The notes under the pieces are model-generated. The model was not told the origin of the DNA. It worked only from the letters and a program-made list of their open reading frames with translations, and made no database searches. Below, one piece after another: positions 19,561 to 31,262 of a DNA stretch of 64,000 bases; the stretch's first letter is position 1, and every line of letters begins with the position of its first letter. Source of the DNA: Hypericum androsaemum (taxonomy: Eukaryota > Streptophyta > Magnoliopsida > Malpighiales > Hypericaceae); NCBI GenBank assembly GCA_963995505.1, contig OZ023188.1:1426001-1490000 (forward strand), given 5' to 3'. The position numbers and the translations under genes are program-made.

Positions 19561-21433
19561 AAAGAGCTCCACCATATCATTAAGGTTTTTGGTTAGATAT
19601 GAATATTCAAATATAAAGGTATAATTAAAATAGACATTTTTTATGATGAGATTAATGCAATTTAATCGGACATTCTGATGCAGAGCTACCTTGTTCTGCT
19701 CAAAAGGAGAGCTCAAAAACAAACTCCGGACCAACGCAAGTGTGTAGGATGGTAATTGTAACCTCCCCTCCTTCGAGCTCAGCTAAATTAACACCATTAA
19801 CCTGAGAAAATAGCGGAAAGCCTCTAATAACATATTTCTTTGGCAAGTAATTTTCTTTATATATAATAACAATATAGAAGTTAATGTAATACAAATAATT
19901 ACTAATGATCGCCCGCTACCCATGCCAGACCCCGAGTCAAAAATACAGATCTGATCTTGCAATATGTCCACGCTGTATGTACAAGTCAATCCAGTAGCGA
20001 CAGATAACCATATGAACAGAAATACCATTTACATATAAATAGCAGAAAGCTCAGGAAACTGTTGGTTGTTTCCGCAGGAACTGCTGCCTTGAACAAGTTA
20101 CCTTAGTTGTAACTGATTATCTGCGTGTTACGTGAGCCCAATTGAAACATCATACACCAGGACCGTACGACTAGACAACAAGCACCAATCCAAGACGAAA
20201 AAGTTGAAAGGCCAGAACTTTGGACACACGATGAAGTGCACATAGCTTGAAAACCATTCACAGACTACAGAAGGCAATTGGACAGGACATACCTAATGAA
20301 TTTCCTTCTCCTTCTCGAGCCCCACATGGCTTGCAGTGAATTATCCTAGCAAAATCAAACATCAAAAGAAGCGTGCTCGTGAGTAAGAATTATCTCAAGC
20401 GCATGGAGTATAAGAGACCAATCCCCAAGTACGAAACCACTAAACTCACGATCAAATCCGCTAGTGCAGCTTCAAAAGTATAGTCAATGGGCAATTCAAG
20501 CTGGCATCCAGCGAAATCTCCCACATATTCTTCAACAAAGACAACAAAGAACATAATATAAGAAAAAGAAAGAGGAGAAAAGCTCGTGAGAAAAAGAAAT
20601 CCAGGTCAACACAAGTCGACGCTACTTCCCTTACCTCGTACGTATCTCTGATCAGAGGAGACCCATCCTGTTCCAAAGCACACACCCATTAGAACACGCC
20701 CCATCCCAACTCTGAATACGAGAGGTTTTTTTTTTTGAAGGGCAAAAAAATACTCCTCCACATGGAAACAGAACCCTAGAAGGAAAAAAGCTGTCAACGT
20801 TTCTCGTCTCCCTCCCTAAAGTCCCCAACTTTATACATGAACAGGGTAGGTAAGCAAGTAATTCAAACTTGTAACCCATATAGATGGCAAATTGAACCTA
20901 AAGTCTCCAACTTTAGAAATTTAGAGTGCGAGTAACACTCACGTGAAGCCTGAGGAAGTGGCATTTCCTCGTCCCGAAGTCGGAAAGCACGACACGGCGG
21001 CGAAACTCGGTATCTTCGGCGTCCTGGAGGAACAGCCCGGGGCTCTCCCAGTTGATACCGTAGGGTTGTCCACTGGAGCCCGGGGACGCCAAATACGTCT
21101 TCTTGACGAGACAGATGAAATCGGCGAGACACATTTCCCGAACTTTCGGGTCGTCAGGAAGCCGCAGCCCCACCGACGCCCGGAGCACCGTCAAACGGTA
21201 GACTCCCCCCGTTACTCCCTTCTCCTTCCCGTCCTCCTCTTGTACCTTGCCATTTTTTGTAACGTTTGTTTGTTCTCCTCCTACACTAGTGGAGTTTCTG
21301 GGGAAATATTGGAAATGGGAGCTTTTTTTTTTTTTTTAAGCTCCGCGGATTCGAGAGGCAGAAGAAAGAGAAATGAAATGTAGAATTGTTGGTATTTCTT
21401 CTCTCTTTCTTTTTAAGGGAAAAGTACTGTTAT

Positions 21434-21435
<2 letters not shown>

Positions 21436-21464
<29 letters not shown>
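21436..21464. repeat. (AT)n microsatellite
   Basis: Uninterrupted AT dinucleotide run of about 29 bp upstream of the GMI1-like copy. Confidence 0.95.
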
Positions 21465-21468
<4 letters not shown>

Positions 21469-21924
21469 TAGGTCGGAAAATCCCTATACAATAGAACATC
21501 CAATTCGGATGAATGCCGAAAGAGCCAATTACAGTAAGCCTAATCTTGCTTGTTTACAAATCCAATTTATAACATGGTGTTGTACTCGAGAGATAAGAGT
21601 AGGCTTACAAAACGGTAACTATTCTAGAGAAAAGCTAATGTCTCGAACCAGCGACTCCAACCGCCAGTGAACTAAAGCATAAGGATTGGAGATGAAAGTA
21701 ACCGCGAGGCTACAATCAGGATCTACTTGGAGGGAAAGTCCTGCTAGCCAAGGGAAAGCGCCATAGAGATGGCAAAAGCGGAGAGTAAAGATGCAATCGC
21801 AAAGCCTAAATGATTTCGAACAATTACGACAATTTCGGACAGACAGGAGTTTGTTCGTGTCCTAACAGACCGAATTACTCCACTACTCTCGCGATGCGAT
21901 ATCCTAGTATCTTGGCAGCGTCCC

Positions 21925-22360
21925 GCGGAGGGTTTCGTTAAGCTCAACACAAATAGAGCATCGACGGGCAACCCGAAACCTGCTGATGCTGGTGGTGTCA
22001 TACGCGACTCGGGTGGTGGTTGGGTTTGCAATTTTGCCAAAGTAATCGGCAGCAGCACCTTGCTGCCGAGCTCTGAGCCTTGGTCCTAGGGCTCGAGTTG
22101 ATGGGAGATGGGCATTCAGAGGGTCCAGATGGAGGTAGATTCATCCCTGGTCATCTTATATGTAAAACGAGAAGTGGATCGAGCTCATCCATTGGCGACC
22201 TTAATCCTTAGAGCGAGGGAGCTACTGGCGAGAGACTGTGAGATCGACATCCAGCACACGTAGAGGGAGGGCAACCAAGTTGCAGATGCACTCTCCAAGC
22301 ATGCGCTGGAGATTTTGTATGAGCTTTTTGTCTCAGATGTACCATTTGACTGTTGTCTTC
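21925..22360 (+). pseudogene. RNase H-like fragment of a non-LTR retrotransposon
   Basis: The plus strand reads GFVKLNTNRASTGNPKPADA, then GGVIRDSGGGWVCNFAKVIG, and after a frame change VEVDSSLVILYVKR, RARELLARDCEIDIQHT and REGNQVADALSKHA. This is the order of the plant reverse-transcriptase-associated RNase H domain (catalytic D in the first and second blocks and near the C-terminus). A stop codon precedes REGNQ and at least one frameshift lies near 22075, so it is dead. No polymerase domain is adjacent. Confidence 0.8.
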
Positions 22361-23880
22361 ATATGTATCAAGATGATCTTCGGGGTGTTAGCCTACCTTG
22401 ATGCACCCGCATAGCCAGTGATGAGCTGAGAGGATCAGTTATAGCATTTTCAACATCAAGGCGGGTCACTACGACCTTGCCGAGGTACTCTTTTCTTACC
22501 GATGCAGATTTTTCCACTGGGGGCTTTTCTAATGATTTTTTACCGACGGAGGATTTTACTGAAGCCGGCGGCCGCAACCTCGAAAATCTTGACACTGAGG
22601 TCAGTAGGACTTCTTTCGATATTGATTAGCTGACTATGTCTGATATTATGTACTCTCTTTTTTGTATTTATATAGGAGCTTGACCCCACCATTCACAAAT
22701 AAAATTAATCATTTTTGCCGTGGTATCAGTTTGTAGTTGGGAAGATATTAATATTTGAAGCTTAACTACATCCATCGGTGTTAAATTCTTTCGAACGAAT
22801 ACAAGATCACAATCGTAATAAATCCAATAAAAAAAGAGGATCCGAATGAGTTGGATCCCCTCGCGTCGTAGAAGATGGAATGAGTTGAAGTTTAATTATA
22901 TGCTTCATAGGGGATTCAAATTGTTAAAAAAAGAGAGAGGGGGAGAGAGAGAGAGAGTCAGATTTGATCAATCGTCTTGCATGTGTTTTTCCTTTGCGTT
23001 TTGATATGTTTTATGATCATTTATAATCCCAATATTCCAACTTAGATTAATTATATCAAAAAATTATTCGAATAGTGAATACTAAATAGTTTGGGGAAAT
23101 AAATATATGCGCATTTTGTGACATGTCTTGGATGTGTGAAATAAGAGCCCACGGATCACAGGCCCAGCCCAGATCCAGGAAGCAAATCGAAACACGTCTC
23201 GGCCCGGATATCAATTTCCTCGTGACATGACCCACGCAACGACACCGTTTACGAGAAGACACGCACTATAATTCGCCGACTTCTCGAAAGTAAACGGTAA
23301 AACATGTCCTCATTAAACCTCCGGAGTTGTTGGAGCGCAAATAGGGATGGCAGAAATATCTATATTATGAAGATCAGACTCTATTTTTATTTTGTGAGTT
23401 GAGAGTATGTTGATTTTGACTAGGTCTATAAGAAGGTATGGGTCCACTTTTCGAGGTGGACCCTGCCCCTGCCCTTATCGTTTTACACTTATTTGGACCC
23501 TACCCTAACTAGACCCTACTTATATCCTAATTAGACCCCTTTATCTTTAAATGTTACATATAAATTATAATATAGTTCTCAAATATTCTGTAATATACTC
23601 AATGATATCAACTCTAAAATTCGAAGTATGTATAATTCTAATTTTCTTCATTGATATACCAGATATTTCATGATTAATCTTCACATATCCATTATTATTT
23701 ATTCGAATTTTATATAAAAATTAAAATTTTATGTTTAAAAATAATCCAAAATGTCTTACATTTAATTTAAGGGTCGAATCCTGAAAGCGTAAAATAATCA
23801 TTACTTTCGGAGGATGGTTTAATTGAGAGTCGAGTATGGTTCGTGATGGCATAATTAACTTCCGGGATTTATCATGGATT
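22361..23880. other. Intergenic, no gene seen
   Basis: Contains a GA-rich tract (22930-22958) and AT-rich sequence. Open frames are short and featureless. A stretch with repeated GGACCCTACC-like strings lies at 23455-23540; its nature is unclear. Confidence 0.35.
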
Positions 23881-23884
23881 CTGC

Positions 23885-25455
23885 TGGGGCAAAACGTCAA
23901 CACGGCAGCTAAGTGATGGTCAATTTTTAACCCGGGAGCTAAATGATGGTTAATTGGTGACTCGGGGAGTCCAGTGAAGTTAAGTTGTCGACCTGAGGCC
24001 CGACTGAGTGCTAGTCATCGACTAGGAGTATTGAACGAAAGCTAATCGTTGACCCAAATGTCCCACTAAAGGTGGATCATCGGCCCGAGCTGTTGGTGAA
24101 GGAGATCATCGGCCCGAGCTGTTGGTGAAGGAGATCATCGACCCGCATGCTAAGTGGAGGTCAATAGTCAAACCCCGTGCTTGGTAGAGGCCGATTGTTG
24201 ACCCACATTTGGTTTCAGTGAATGCAACTTGTTGGTATCGGTGAGTAGGGCTTATCAAATGGACCGGACCGGACCGAACACGGACCGGACCGGAAAAACC
24301 GGAACCAGAAAACTGGGAGAATTGGAAACCGCACCGGACCGGACGGAACTAATAGACCAGACCGTAACCGGACCGAAAATCTGGTTTAAACCAAAACTGG
24401 ACCAAAAAAACCGAGAAGAAAAGGAGAAGAAACGGCTGGCAGTTCCCAACTTCAAGTTCACAAATACAAATAAACCACAGCCATCAATCATTCTCGAGCT
24501 CATCAATCCAGAAATCATCAAAATTAACGCGAAATCCTCGTCTATCATAATCCACAGCCATTATCCAAAGTTTCCAAACAAACTCAGTACCCAAAACCCC
24601 AATCAAGAAACCCACATCAAAAAATTCAATCTTTCTTTGCACAATCACAAAAAACACAAGCAAAGGAAGATACTATCTTGAAACCAGAGAGCAATTCTAA
24701 AGAAACCCTCATTTTTGAAACCCTCATTTAAAAAATCCCCAATTTTGAAACCCTAATTTATTTTCGGAATTTAGAATACAAAATACTTGCAAGAGGGTGG
24801 CCAAGTCCATCGGCGGCGTGGTGGTGGCTGAACGTCGCCGATTGCTGGCGTCGGAGACCGTCGGACTTCGGTGGTCTGGACTTTGGTCTTGACTCTTGTG
24901 TGGTGGTGTTTTTTTGGAGAGAGAGAGTGTGTCTTTTTTGTAAAGGGAAGTGTGAGAGGGTGAGGGTCTGTGAGTGTGTGGTTTCTGGGAGAGAGAAGAG
25001 AGGAAGTGTTATTAGAATTTAGATGGCAAATTTCCAGTCCGGTCCGGTTATTTTCGGTTTTATACAAAAAAATGGACCGGAACCAGAAACCGTATTTTAC
25101 ACATTTGGCAGACCGGACTGGACCGTTTTCACCAATGGTTCGGTTTGGTCTGGTTTTTTTGGTCCAGTTTGGTTCAGTTTGACGGTTTTCGGTTTGTTTG
25201 CTCATCCCTATCGGTGAGTGCAAGTCGTTGACCCGAGGAGCTCTTAAAGACATTCCGGTAACGCACACGCAAATCGAGCATGAACTGTCCTTGTTCATAA
25301 CACTATTTCCTTTCGGAGTATCACGTTTTGATTGCTTTATTTTGAGGTAAGATAAGAAAGAATTTGGGTACGGAGTGCATGGTGAATTTAATTTGTTGGT
25401 CGGATTGCATGAAGAGATGATATTTGATAATTTTCAACTTTTTTTCGAGAAATTG
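23885..25455. mobile_element. LTR-like tract with about 30-50-bp degenerate tandem repeats, split by a nested element
   Basis: Repeats built on GGTCATCGACCCG-like units run from about 23885 to 24245 and resume after 25219 (GTCGTTGACCCGAGGAGCTC). Two adjacent copies of GAGATCATCGGCCCGAGCTG-type text near 24075-24130 are almost identical. The segment at 25350-25450 matches 12045-12140. This resembles gypsy LTR tandem arrays, but the ends are not defined. Confidence 0.45.
24246..25210. mobile_element. hAT-like non-autonomous element nested in the repeat tract
   Basis: A 965-bp element starts TAGGGCTTATCAAATGGACC and ends GTTTGCTCATCCCTA, so both ends show the TAGGG-type terminus of plant hAT elements. 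It is flanked by the direct repeat TCGGTGAG (24238-24245 and 25211-25218). Subterminal regions are crowded with GGACCGGACCGG on the left and CGGTTT/GGTCC on the right, in inverted orientation, as expected for transposase-binding repeats. The 150-codon frame inside (24229-24681) is low complexity and is not a transposase. Confidence 0.88.
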
Positions 25456-26185
25456 CTCATTTAAAACTCTAACTCGAGATTTTCACAACACATGTATAGT
25501 CAGTCATTCGGAATATTTGATAATTTAGGATTTCCAAGAAAAATTACAATTTACAAAATGGTCAATATTGACAATGGCCTGCATGGTACCTGCACATTGT
25601 ACACAACCCTTTTCTCTTTAGGGTTGCCAACGTCAATCTACAAAATGCTAAGCAATCAATCACCATCAAAATCTTGTATATCATTTTCAATTTTACAATC
25701 CATGAATAATTTGTCAGCAAGAAGCTACATCAATCATTCTAACAAGATGGTGAGCATCAAAGAAAGGAAACCTTATTCCACAATTCCAGGAGAAATCGAG
25801 GGCCAAGCCGAAAAACAATGCTTGGATCGAAAGCAAATGCGCGTTGTGCGTTGTGCGTTGTGCGTCAATTCATGTAAACGAAAGAAGTATGAAGAACCTC
25901 CAACAATCAGCTCCAACCAGTTCAAGCAAAACGGCAGGGGGGTAGGCAGAACAGGGATGTGCATCACAAGTAGTAGTTCATGCCCACCTCAATCAAAGAA
26001 CTTTGAGGAATTTTCAGGACAACAGCAGTAGACTGCAATTCTTGCACAGGAACGAGAAGACGATATTCACCAAGAACCGCTTGAGAAATGAAGCGTTCCG
26101 ATTGGATTTGATATGGGAGTGACCAACCACATACGCTATTCTGGCCCGCTTAGCTTCTAGAAGATCCAAGAGTTCATCTTTCACA
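25456..26185. other. No supported gene; 3' flank of the transporter relic
   Basis: A 179-codon frame at 25492-26031 on plus has no recognisable motif and contains a low-complexity GTTGTGCGTTGTGCGTTGTGC stretch, so I do not call it. The region may include 3'UTR of the minus-strand transporter relic. Confidence 0.4.
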
Positions 26186-26189
26186 ACAG

Positions 26190-28260
26190 AATCCTAGGAA
26201 CTTATAGTGGACTTGCCTGGCTTTGCCTGAATCATAAGAATCCAGTTTATCTCGGAGATGAATATCTGACGATCGATCCATTCCGATTTGTGTACAATCT
26301 TTATGCAAGGGAAACATCCCAACGCGTGGCTTTGCCTGACAATTGAAAATGTGGCAGAAATCACTGCTTGACTGGCAACCACGGAGGCCAATATTGCCAT
26401 CACTATAACTGGCCAGTTTTCCGGATCTGCATGCACAGAGAATCGACACATTGTAACTTAATAACAACAAGAACACGCTAACGAGAAGAGCAATTATTTC
26501 GTGCTTTTAGCATTCACCTGGAACTGAATAGAAGAAGCTCATAGATTCCGCTGAAAATTTTTTGGAAAGAAATGCTGCCTGCCCCATGTATTGCAGCACC
26601 AAACACGGGTATACAACAAAGCAAAATGCAAACCTGCAAGAGCCAGAAACACAATGAATCAACTACACCTATTACATATACCCAAGAAATTGAACAACAG
26701 AGAAGGAAAAAAAGGGCCTAAAAGTTTGTGAGCCATCCTATGATACAAGTTTTACATTTGTCTTGGAGAGACTATTTTCTTCTAATGTGATATGTTTGAT
26801 AGGAGAAGGGGGAGAGAAAGGAGGGCTAAGTGAGAATTTTTATCAAAAATTTTTTTTCCCCTTAAATTAATCTTTCCTCCCTCCCACTATTACCTTCCCT
26901 CCCACGAAAAGCAGCAAATCAGAGAACAGATCATCGTCACTGACAATGCGCCCAACCGTGTAATTCAATAGAGGGATTCTAAATGTGCCACAAAGTTCAA
27001 AAACTAACAAAAATAACTCATTCTATACCAAAACAATAGAAGCCTATAGTAAGAATCTAAGCTTGTGCTGCAATAAGTGAAAGTTCGGAACAATTTTCAC
27101 ATAAACCAGACAAGTCGACATGCAAGTGGCTCAATAATGTCTAAAGATTCTGATATGTAAGTCCCGAGAAAAGTGAAGTAACCCACAGTGCAATCAAATG
27201 TCAATGATGCTTTTAACTTTTAAGGGCATGAAACCTACCCTTATCGAGGAAGCTGTGAACCGTCCAAGGTAAGCAAAAATCACTTCAGATCCTGCAATCA
27301 AGGGCAAAAAACTGACAGGTCAAACAATTAGAAGGCACTTTGAAGAATGGCAGATTTACAGAATCACAATGACAACAAAATGAAACACTACCCGCAATTG
27401 ATAAGAGTATTCCTCCAAGAGAGAGCCAACCAACTTTCCCGGTGGTCCTAAAGAGCTTGTATATGTGATATGGAGAGAGGGCCTGGTATACAGTTGGACT
27501 CCAATGGACAATGTTGTAGATGCCAACAGCAGCTACGGTTGCTAACCACAAAATCATTATAGGTGCAAACACGAACAAACCAAACAGGAGACTAAGATCC
27601 AGAAAATGAGATGAAGTGAAGATCTGGCCAGTAGGAAACTCACCAGATATTGCAGGCACCATAAGCTACAACCATTGAAGCGCCAACCAAGGCTACAAGT
27701 AAGAGAGCGGTCTTTGTTTTCTTATCCCTTTCACCAGACTTCTTGAAAGAATGAGACTGCACAAAAATTATATTCGAGTGAACGGCACTGTGATATGTGG
27801 AGAGCTCCTCATCGGCCGCTTGTCGATTTGGGAGCAAGCAGGATTTAGCATGTCGGCAGAGAAGGGAGTATACAGAGCAAAAAGGCCTCCTGCAAAAGAT
27901 CCCACATAATCAGCCTTTATCAGTCCAACAAAACTTGCAGAAACAGTGTTCTCTCGTGCGTGCTTACCCAAAGTATATAGTCTCCCGGCTCCTACCTTCG
28001 CCATTGTCGTTCGCATACAACATGAAGCCAGTATACTTGATCAACGAAAATAATGTGAAAGTCCAAAATATCAACGAGAAAGCCCCGAAAACAGTATCTT
28101 CACTCTGATAACTCTTCAACTTCCCGGCAAACGTGTTTCTATAAACATACAGAGGGTTAATGCTCATCTGGCAAAACACTATTCCAAAACTTCGATACGC
28201 CAGGAGAAGCACACTTTCGCGCTGGCCCCCACCTTCATCCTGCACTGCACAAAACAACAA
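26190..28260 (-). pseudogene. KUP/HAK/KT potassium transporter, broken
   Basis: Family members move K+ (with H+) through about 12 membrane segments. Minus-strand exons in order: about 28248-28000 ([42 protein letters not shown]), 27895-27650 ([34 protein letters not shown]), 27650-27390 ([34 protein letters not shown]), 27290-27240 (EVIFAYLGRFTASSIR), 26640-26520 ([17 protein letters not shown]) and 26440-26190 ([28 protein letters not shown]). Defects: the conserved GDLSTSPLYV-type block reads [10 protein letters not shown]; a 2-bp shift separates GLFALYT from the LLCRHAK frame; GDGVLTPAIS is lost together with tens of residues; and the C-terminal half is absent after NWILMIQ. It was once a full-length, intron-containing gene. 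Confidence 0.85.
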
Positions 28261-28690
28261 CTTCAGAATAAGCTCAATGAAAACCATACAAATTAGAGAA
28301 TAGGGGACCATTTCACAATAATAATGTCTCTTCAAAACTCGTAGCTGAGCTCCCAACCCAAAAATTTCACCTTTTTCCAACTAATACGCTACCCAAGTCC
28401 CATTAGACAATGTTTCTCAGAAAAAAAAGAAGAAGAAGAAGTCCCATTAGACAATACCCTAAAACCAAAAAATATGAACTTTTGTTGGATGAAATCTCTA
28501 GTATTACTCTGAGCACTGTCGGGTCCTATTTAGAAGCAGTTTTCTCGACGAGGTCTTTTATACTCGTGAGAATTGAAACCAAAATATATCCAAGTGAATC
28601 CAATTCTATTACCGCACCAATTCTCGTTGCTAAAAATCTGAACTTTATCCCTCCAAAGATCAAGCAATCACAGGCTCCACAACCCATGTG
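28261..28690. other. Intergenic, no gene seen
   Basis: Upstream of the transporter relic. It contains a small duplication of GTCCCATTAGACAAT on both sides of an A/G-rich run (28396-28455), suggestive of an oligo-A insertion or slippage. Nothing else is recognised. Confidence 0.4.
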
Positions 28691-28692
28691 CC

Positions 28693-30313
28693 CATTTTGG
28701 CACACCGCCACAATTTCCCCTAAATTACTGAAATTGGATGCAATAAACGAAATTGGCTATCTGGGTAGTTTCAGATTCAAGTGAAGTTCGAATCTTTGCG
28801 TTTGTCAATAACAACTCGGTATCAAATCAAATGGAACCAACTATTTTAATTTTATCTAGATCACCTCGTATCCAAACATCGACGTGACTAATCTAGATTC
28901 GAGTGGACGGGACCAACTACTTGCACTTACCATTGCAGCTGGAGAGTAGAACCAGAGCTTCTATCCTCCAAGCACTTCTAGCAGGTAATCAGACCCGAGA
29001 TGGGATCGGGAAACTATTTTTCTCTACATTACGCACTCTGTTTTACTTTATTTTGGTAATAATAAGGTCAAAAAATGGAGTTGAGATCTTGGCTTAGGCT
29101 CTGTTTGGTTATAGAACGAAGTGGATTCGATTATTCGCACGGGCAAATATTGGTGCATGGTTCCTGCGGGGTCCCCATCAAGGTTCAATTCCAATTTAAA
29201 TGTTTATCTACATGATACATGTACGGTGCATAACCTTCTAATGTGATATTGTTGGTATCCAAAAACTTTTTACATAGATCTTTTTGGTGTAGAATATTCG
29301 AAAAAGTACAAATTTATCGGTTGATCTAAGGTTCAGTTGATTCATGCATTTTTATTGAAAACATTAATTTATTAGAAAGTTGATATCGATATTTAGAACT
29401 AAAATATTTTTGTGAAAAAATTTAGTTATTATGATAGATGATGAACTATTAATTTTTAATCCCGACTCAAAATATTTTATGGTCAGCTTGACCGGAACTT
29501 GGAGGACCGTCAGCTTGTAGAGGATGATTCACTTGCTGACGAGGGATCAATTGAAGGTGGCAAAACCTGGAATGGCTTCAGGTTCAAGACATGTAATCAA
29601 ACTTGGAAACGGGTCGGTGATGACCATCTTAATAATACTCTTAATATATTATAACTCTGAAGTTTTGATGAGATCCAATTCATTAGCGTTCGTATGATCG
29701 ATCGCACCCAATATAATTCTGCTTATCTTGAGACAATGTCAACGACCAACTAGTTCTACCCAGTCTGCTACGGGAGTTCTTTTTCTTCTTGGCATGCATG
29801 ACCAAAGAGAAAAATGACTAGCCAAGACTTGACGAATTCGATTCACCTGGCCGCATTGGTCGAGTGAGTGAGACAAGAACTAAAGTAATTTGCAATATAA
29901 GAGTGAACAAACATAACAAGTCAACCATGTTCTTGCCAAGGAAAAGTCAATTGTCATGTTCGTAGTAGCACAAACAGGTGGAGAGAGGAACTGGCATGAT
30001 TTTGGTGCAACCAGAAGAAAGGTTTCTACTCGAGCATGCAGGCGAAAGATTAATAGTATGATCACAGTCACTCACATCGGTATTTCAGAGAAGCGATAAT
30101 CATGCACGACACGATAATCATACACATTGAGCAGCTCGATGATTGAATTGCATCCGGGCTCGATGCAGTTTTAGCCCCTTGCTGTAATATAGCCAAATAC
30201 AAGAGACTCTGTCTAACGATTTGGTTTCAGTGGGATGCAAGGTTGCTAATGCTATTTAAAAAAAAAGTGGAACCTTGGCTGGATACCGATGTGCCAATAC
30301 CGAAGAAGTCTTT
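28693..30313. repeat. Segmental duplication: flank downstream of the CDPK gene, copy A
   Basis: Collinear with 41667-43410, the region following the intact kinase stop codon. Shared strings include ACAACTCGGTATCAAATCAA, GCTTCTATCCTCCAAGCACT, CTACATGATACATGTACGGT and GTCAACGACCAACTAGT. It contains no gene of its own. Small indels separate the two copies, indicating moderate age. Confidence 0.88.
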
Positions 30314-31262
30314 TTATTTCCGCCTTCTGTTGGGGACTATGTCCGGATTGCCTTTCCTCATCGTGGCCACGAATTCGTCGTAGTTGATTCTTCCATCCTA
30401 CAAATGTTTCCAATACCAGTTACTGACAAATGATAACATGAAACATTTGAGAATGTGGAACTAGGTGCTGAATGGTTCAACATTAGTGACACGGTAAAGG
30501 GAACTCTAGTTTCGAACTCACTATACGATTGTCATGGTTCTAGTACACGCATCAGTGAAATAGAACAGTATGTTTTCAATTTCAAAACTTAATGACAGGC
30601 GAAACTAATCAATGCTATTGCTGCACGAGAACCTACAGAACATGCAAGCAGAACCACAGTGGCAGAAGCAACAATCCATGCATAATCTGTTGCAGGTCTG
30701 AGAATTGGGATAAGAGAAGGATGTTACGCTACTTACATTATCTGAATCAACTTCAGCTAAGATCTCTTGGATTGTTTTCGAATCCCCCATGTTGTACTTC
30801 TCCAGAGCATCCTTCAACTATTCCTTTGTAATGTACCTGACATGAAGCAGACGCAACTTTCACATGAATACAGGGAAAACGGATTCTCAAGGGTAATTAA
30901 ACATAAAAGTGCAACTTGATGACCCGCTTCTGTCCTTGTCAAAATATCCAAAGGCCTTGTACAAATGGTCCTCTCTTTCTACTCTATTCATGTGCATAGT
31001 TGCTGATATGAACTCGATGTAGTCCATGGTTCTGTTTCCATCAACATCAGCCTGCCATACATTGAACCCCAGGCAATGGCCAAGGGCTAATTGGGAATTA
31101 TATAAAGGAGTGTAAAGGGTGATCCATATTACTTTGAGCAAATCCGGTGGTCAAGATCATCGTAGTTAGAACAAGTCAAAAAATATAGCTCAAGTTACTT
31201 TCGGTAAAATTCGGTGGTCAAGATCATCATAGTTGGCCCAATACTCTGCTAATGAATTAGCT
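30314..31262 (-). pseudogene. CDPK pseudogene, copy A (C-terminal exons)
   Basis: Duplicate of the last three kinase exons: 30397-30314 ([15 protein letters not shown] end with a TAA), about 30837-30738 (ALEKYNMGDSKTIQEILAEV) and about 31052-30925 (EF-hand 2, altered to [12 protein letters not shown]). The second exon has a nonsense change, TAG in place of GAG, just before LKDALEKYN. The EF-hand 1 exon is gone: the sequence jumps from AATTAGCTTA to GGAAGGCC, removing what lies between two AGCTTAG-like repeats in copies B and C. The kinase domain is absent, so it is not functional. Confidence 0.88.

Larger units (their letters stand above)
16205..21260 (-). pseudogene. GMI1: GMI1-like gene (GHKL ATPase of the SMC-hinge family), broken
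   Basis: GMI1-type proteins carry an N-terminal GHKL ATPase and a C-terminal SMC hinge and act in DNA repair. Exons recognised on minus, in order: 21210-20943 (GINWESPGLFLQDAEDTEF), 20668-20637 (DGSPLIRDTYE), 20540-20455 (YTFEAALADLI), 20337-20291 (DNSLQAMWGS, with the ATPase Asn), 20015-19915 (ICIFDSGSGMGSG), 19810-19690 (NLAELEGGEVTI), 18710-18550 (SVRWLGRLLPDARW), 17836-17805 (ETDGGFNPTPSK), 17410-17215 (VVVGPTNKNKLRI), 17060-16915 (SGQRMKLIKEACPG), 16565-16440 (GNASLDIGGSLSLP) and 16330-16207. Defects: the start exon lacks an in-frame ATG (MARYKRR runs to a stop in another frame), KNMWEISLDASL and ELPIDYTFEAA lie in different frames of one exon, the exon between 19915 and 19810 is missing, and the hinge half is absent. 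Confidence 0.82.

Noticed and set aside
24229..24681. 150-codon frame as a possible gene
   Set aside because: Composed of GGACCGG-type repeats and Asn/Lys-rich sequence inside the hAT-like element; no transposase features.
25492..26031. 179-codon plus-strand open frame
   Set aside because: No family motif, includes low-complexity GTTGTGCG repeats and lies in the 3' flank of a relic; AT-rich chance frame is more likely.
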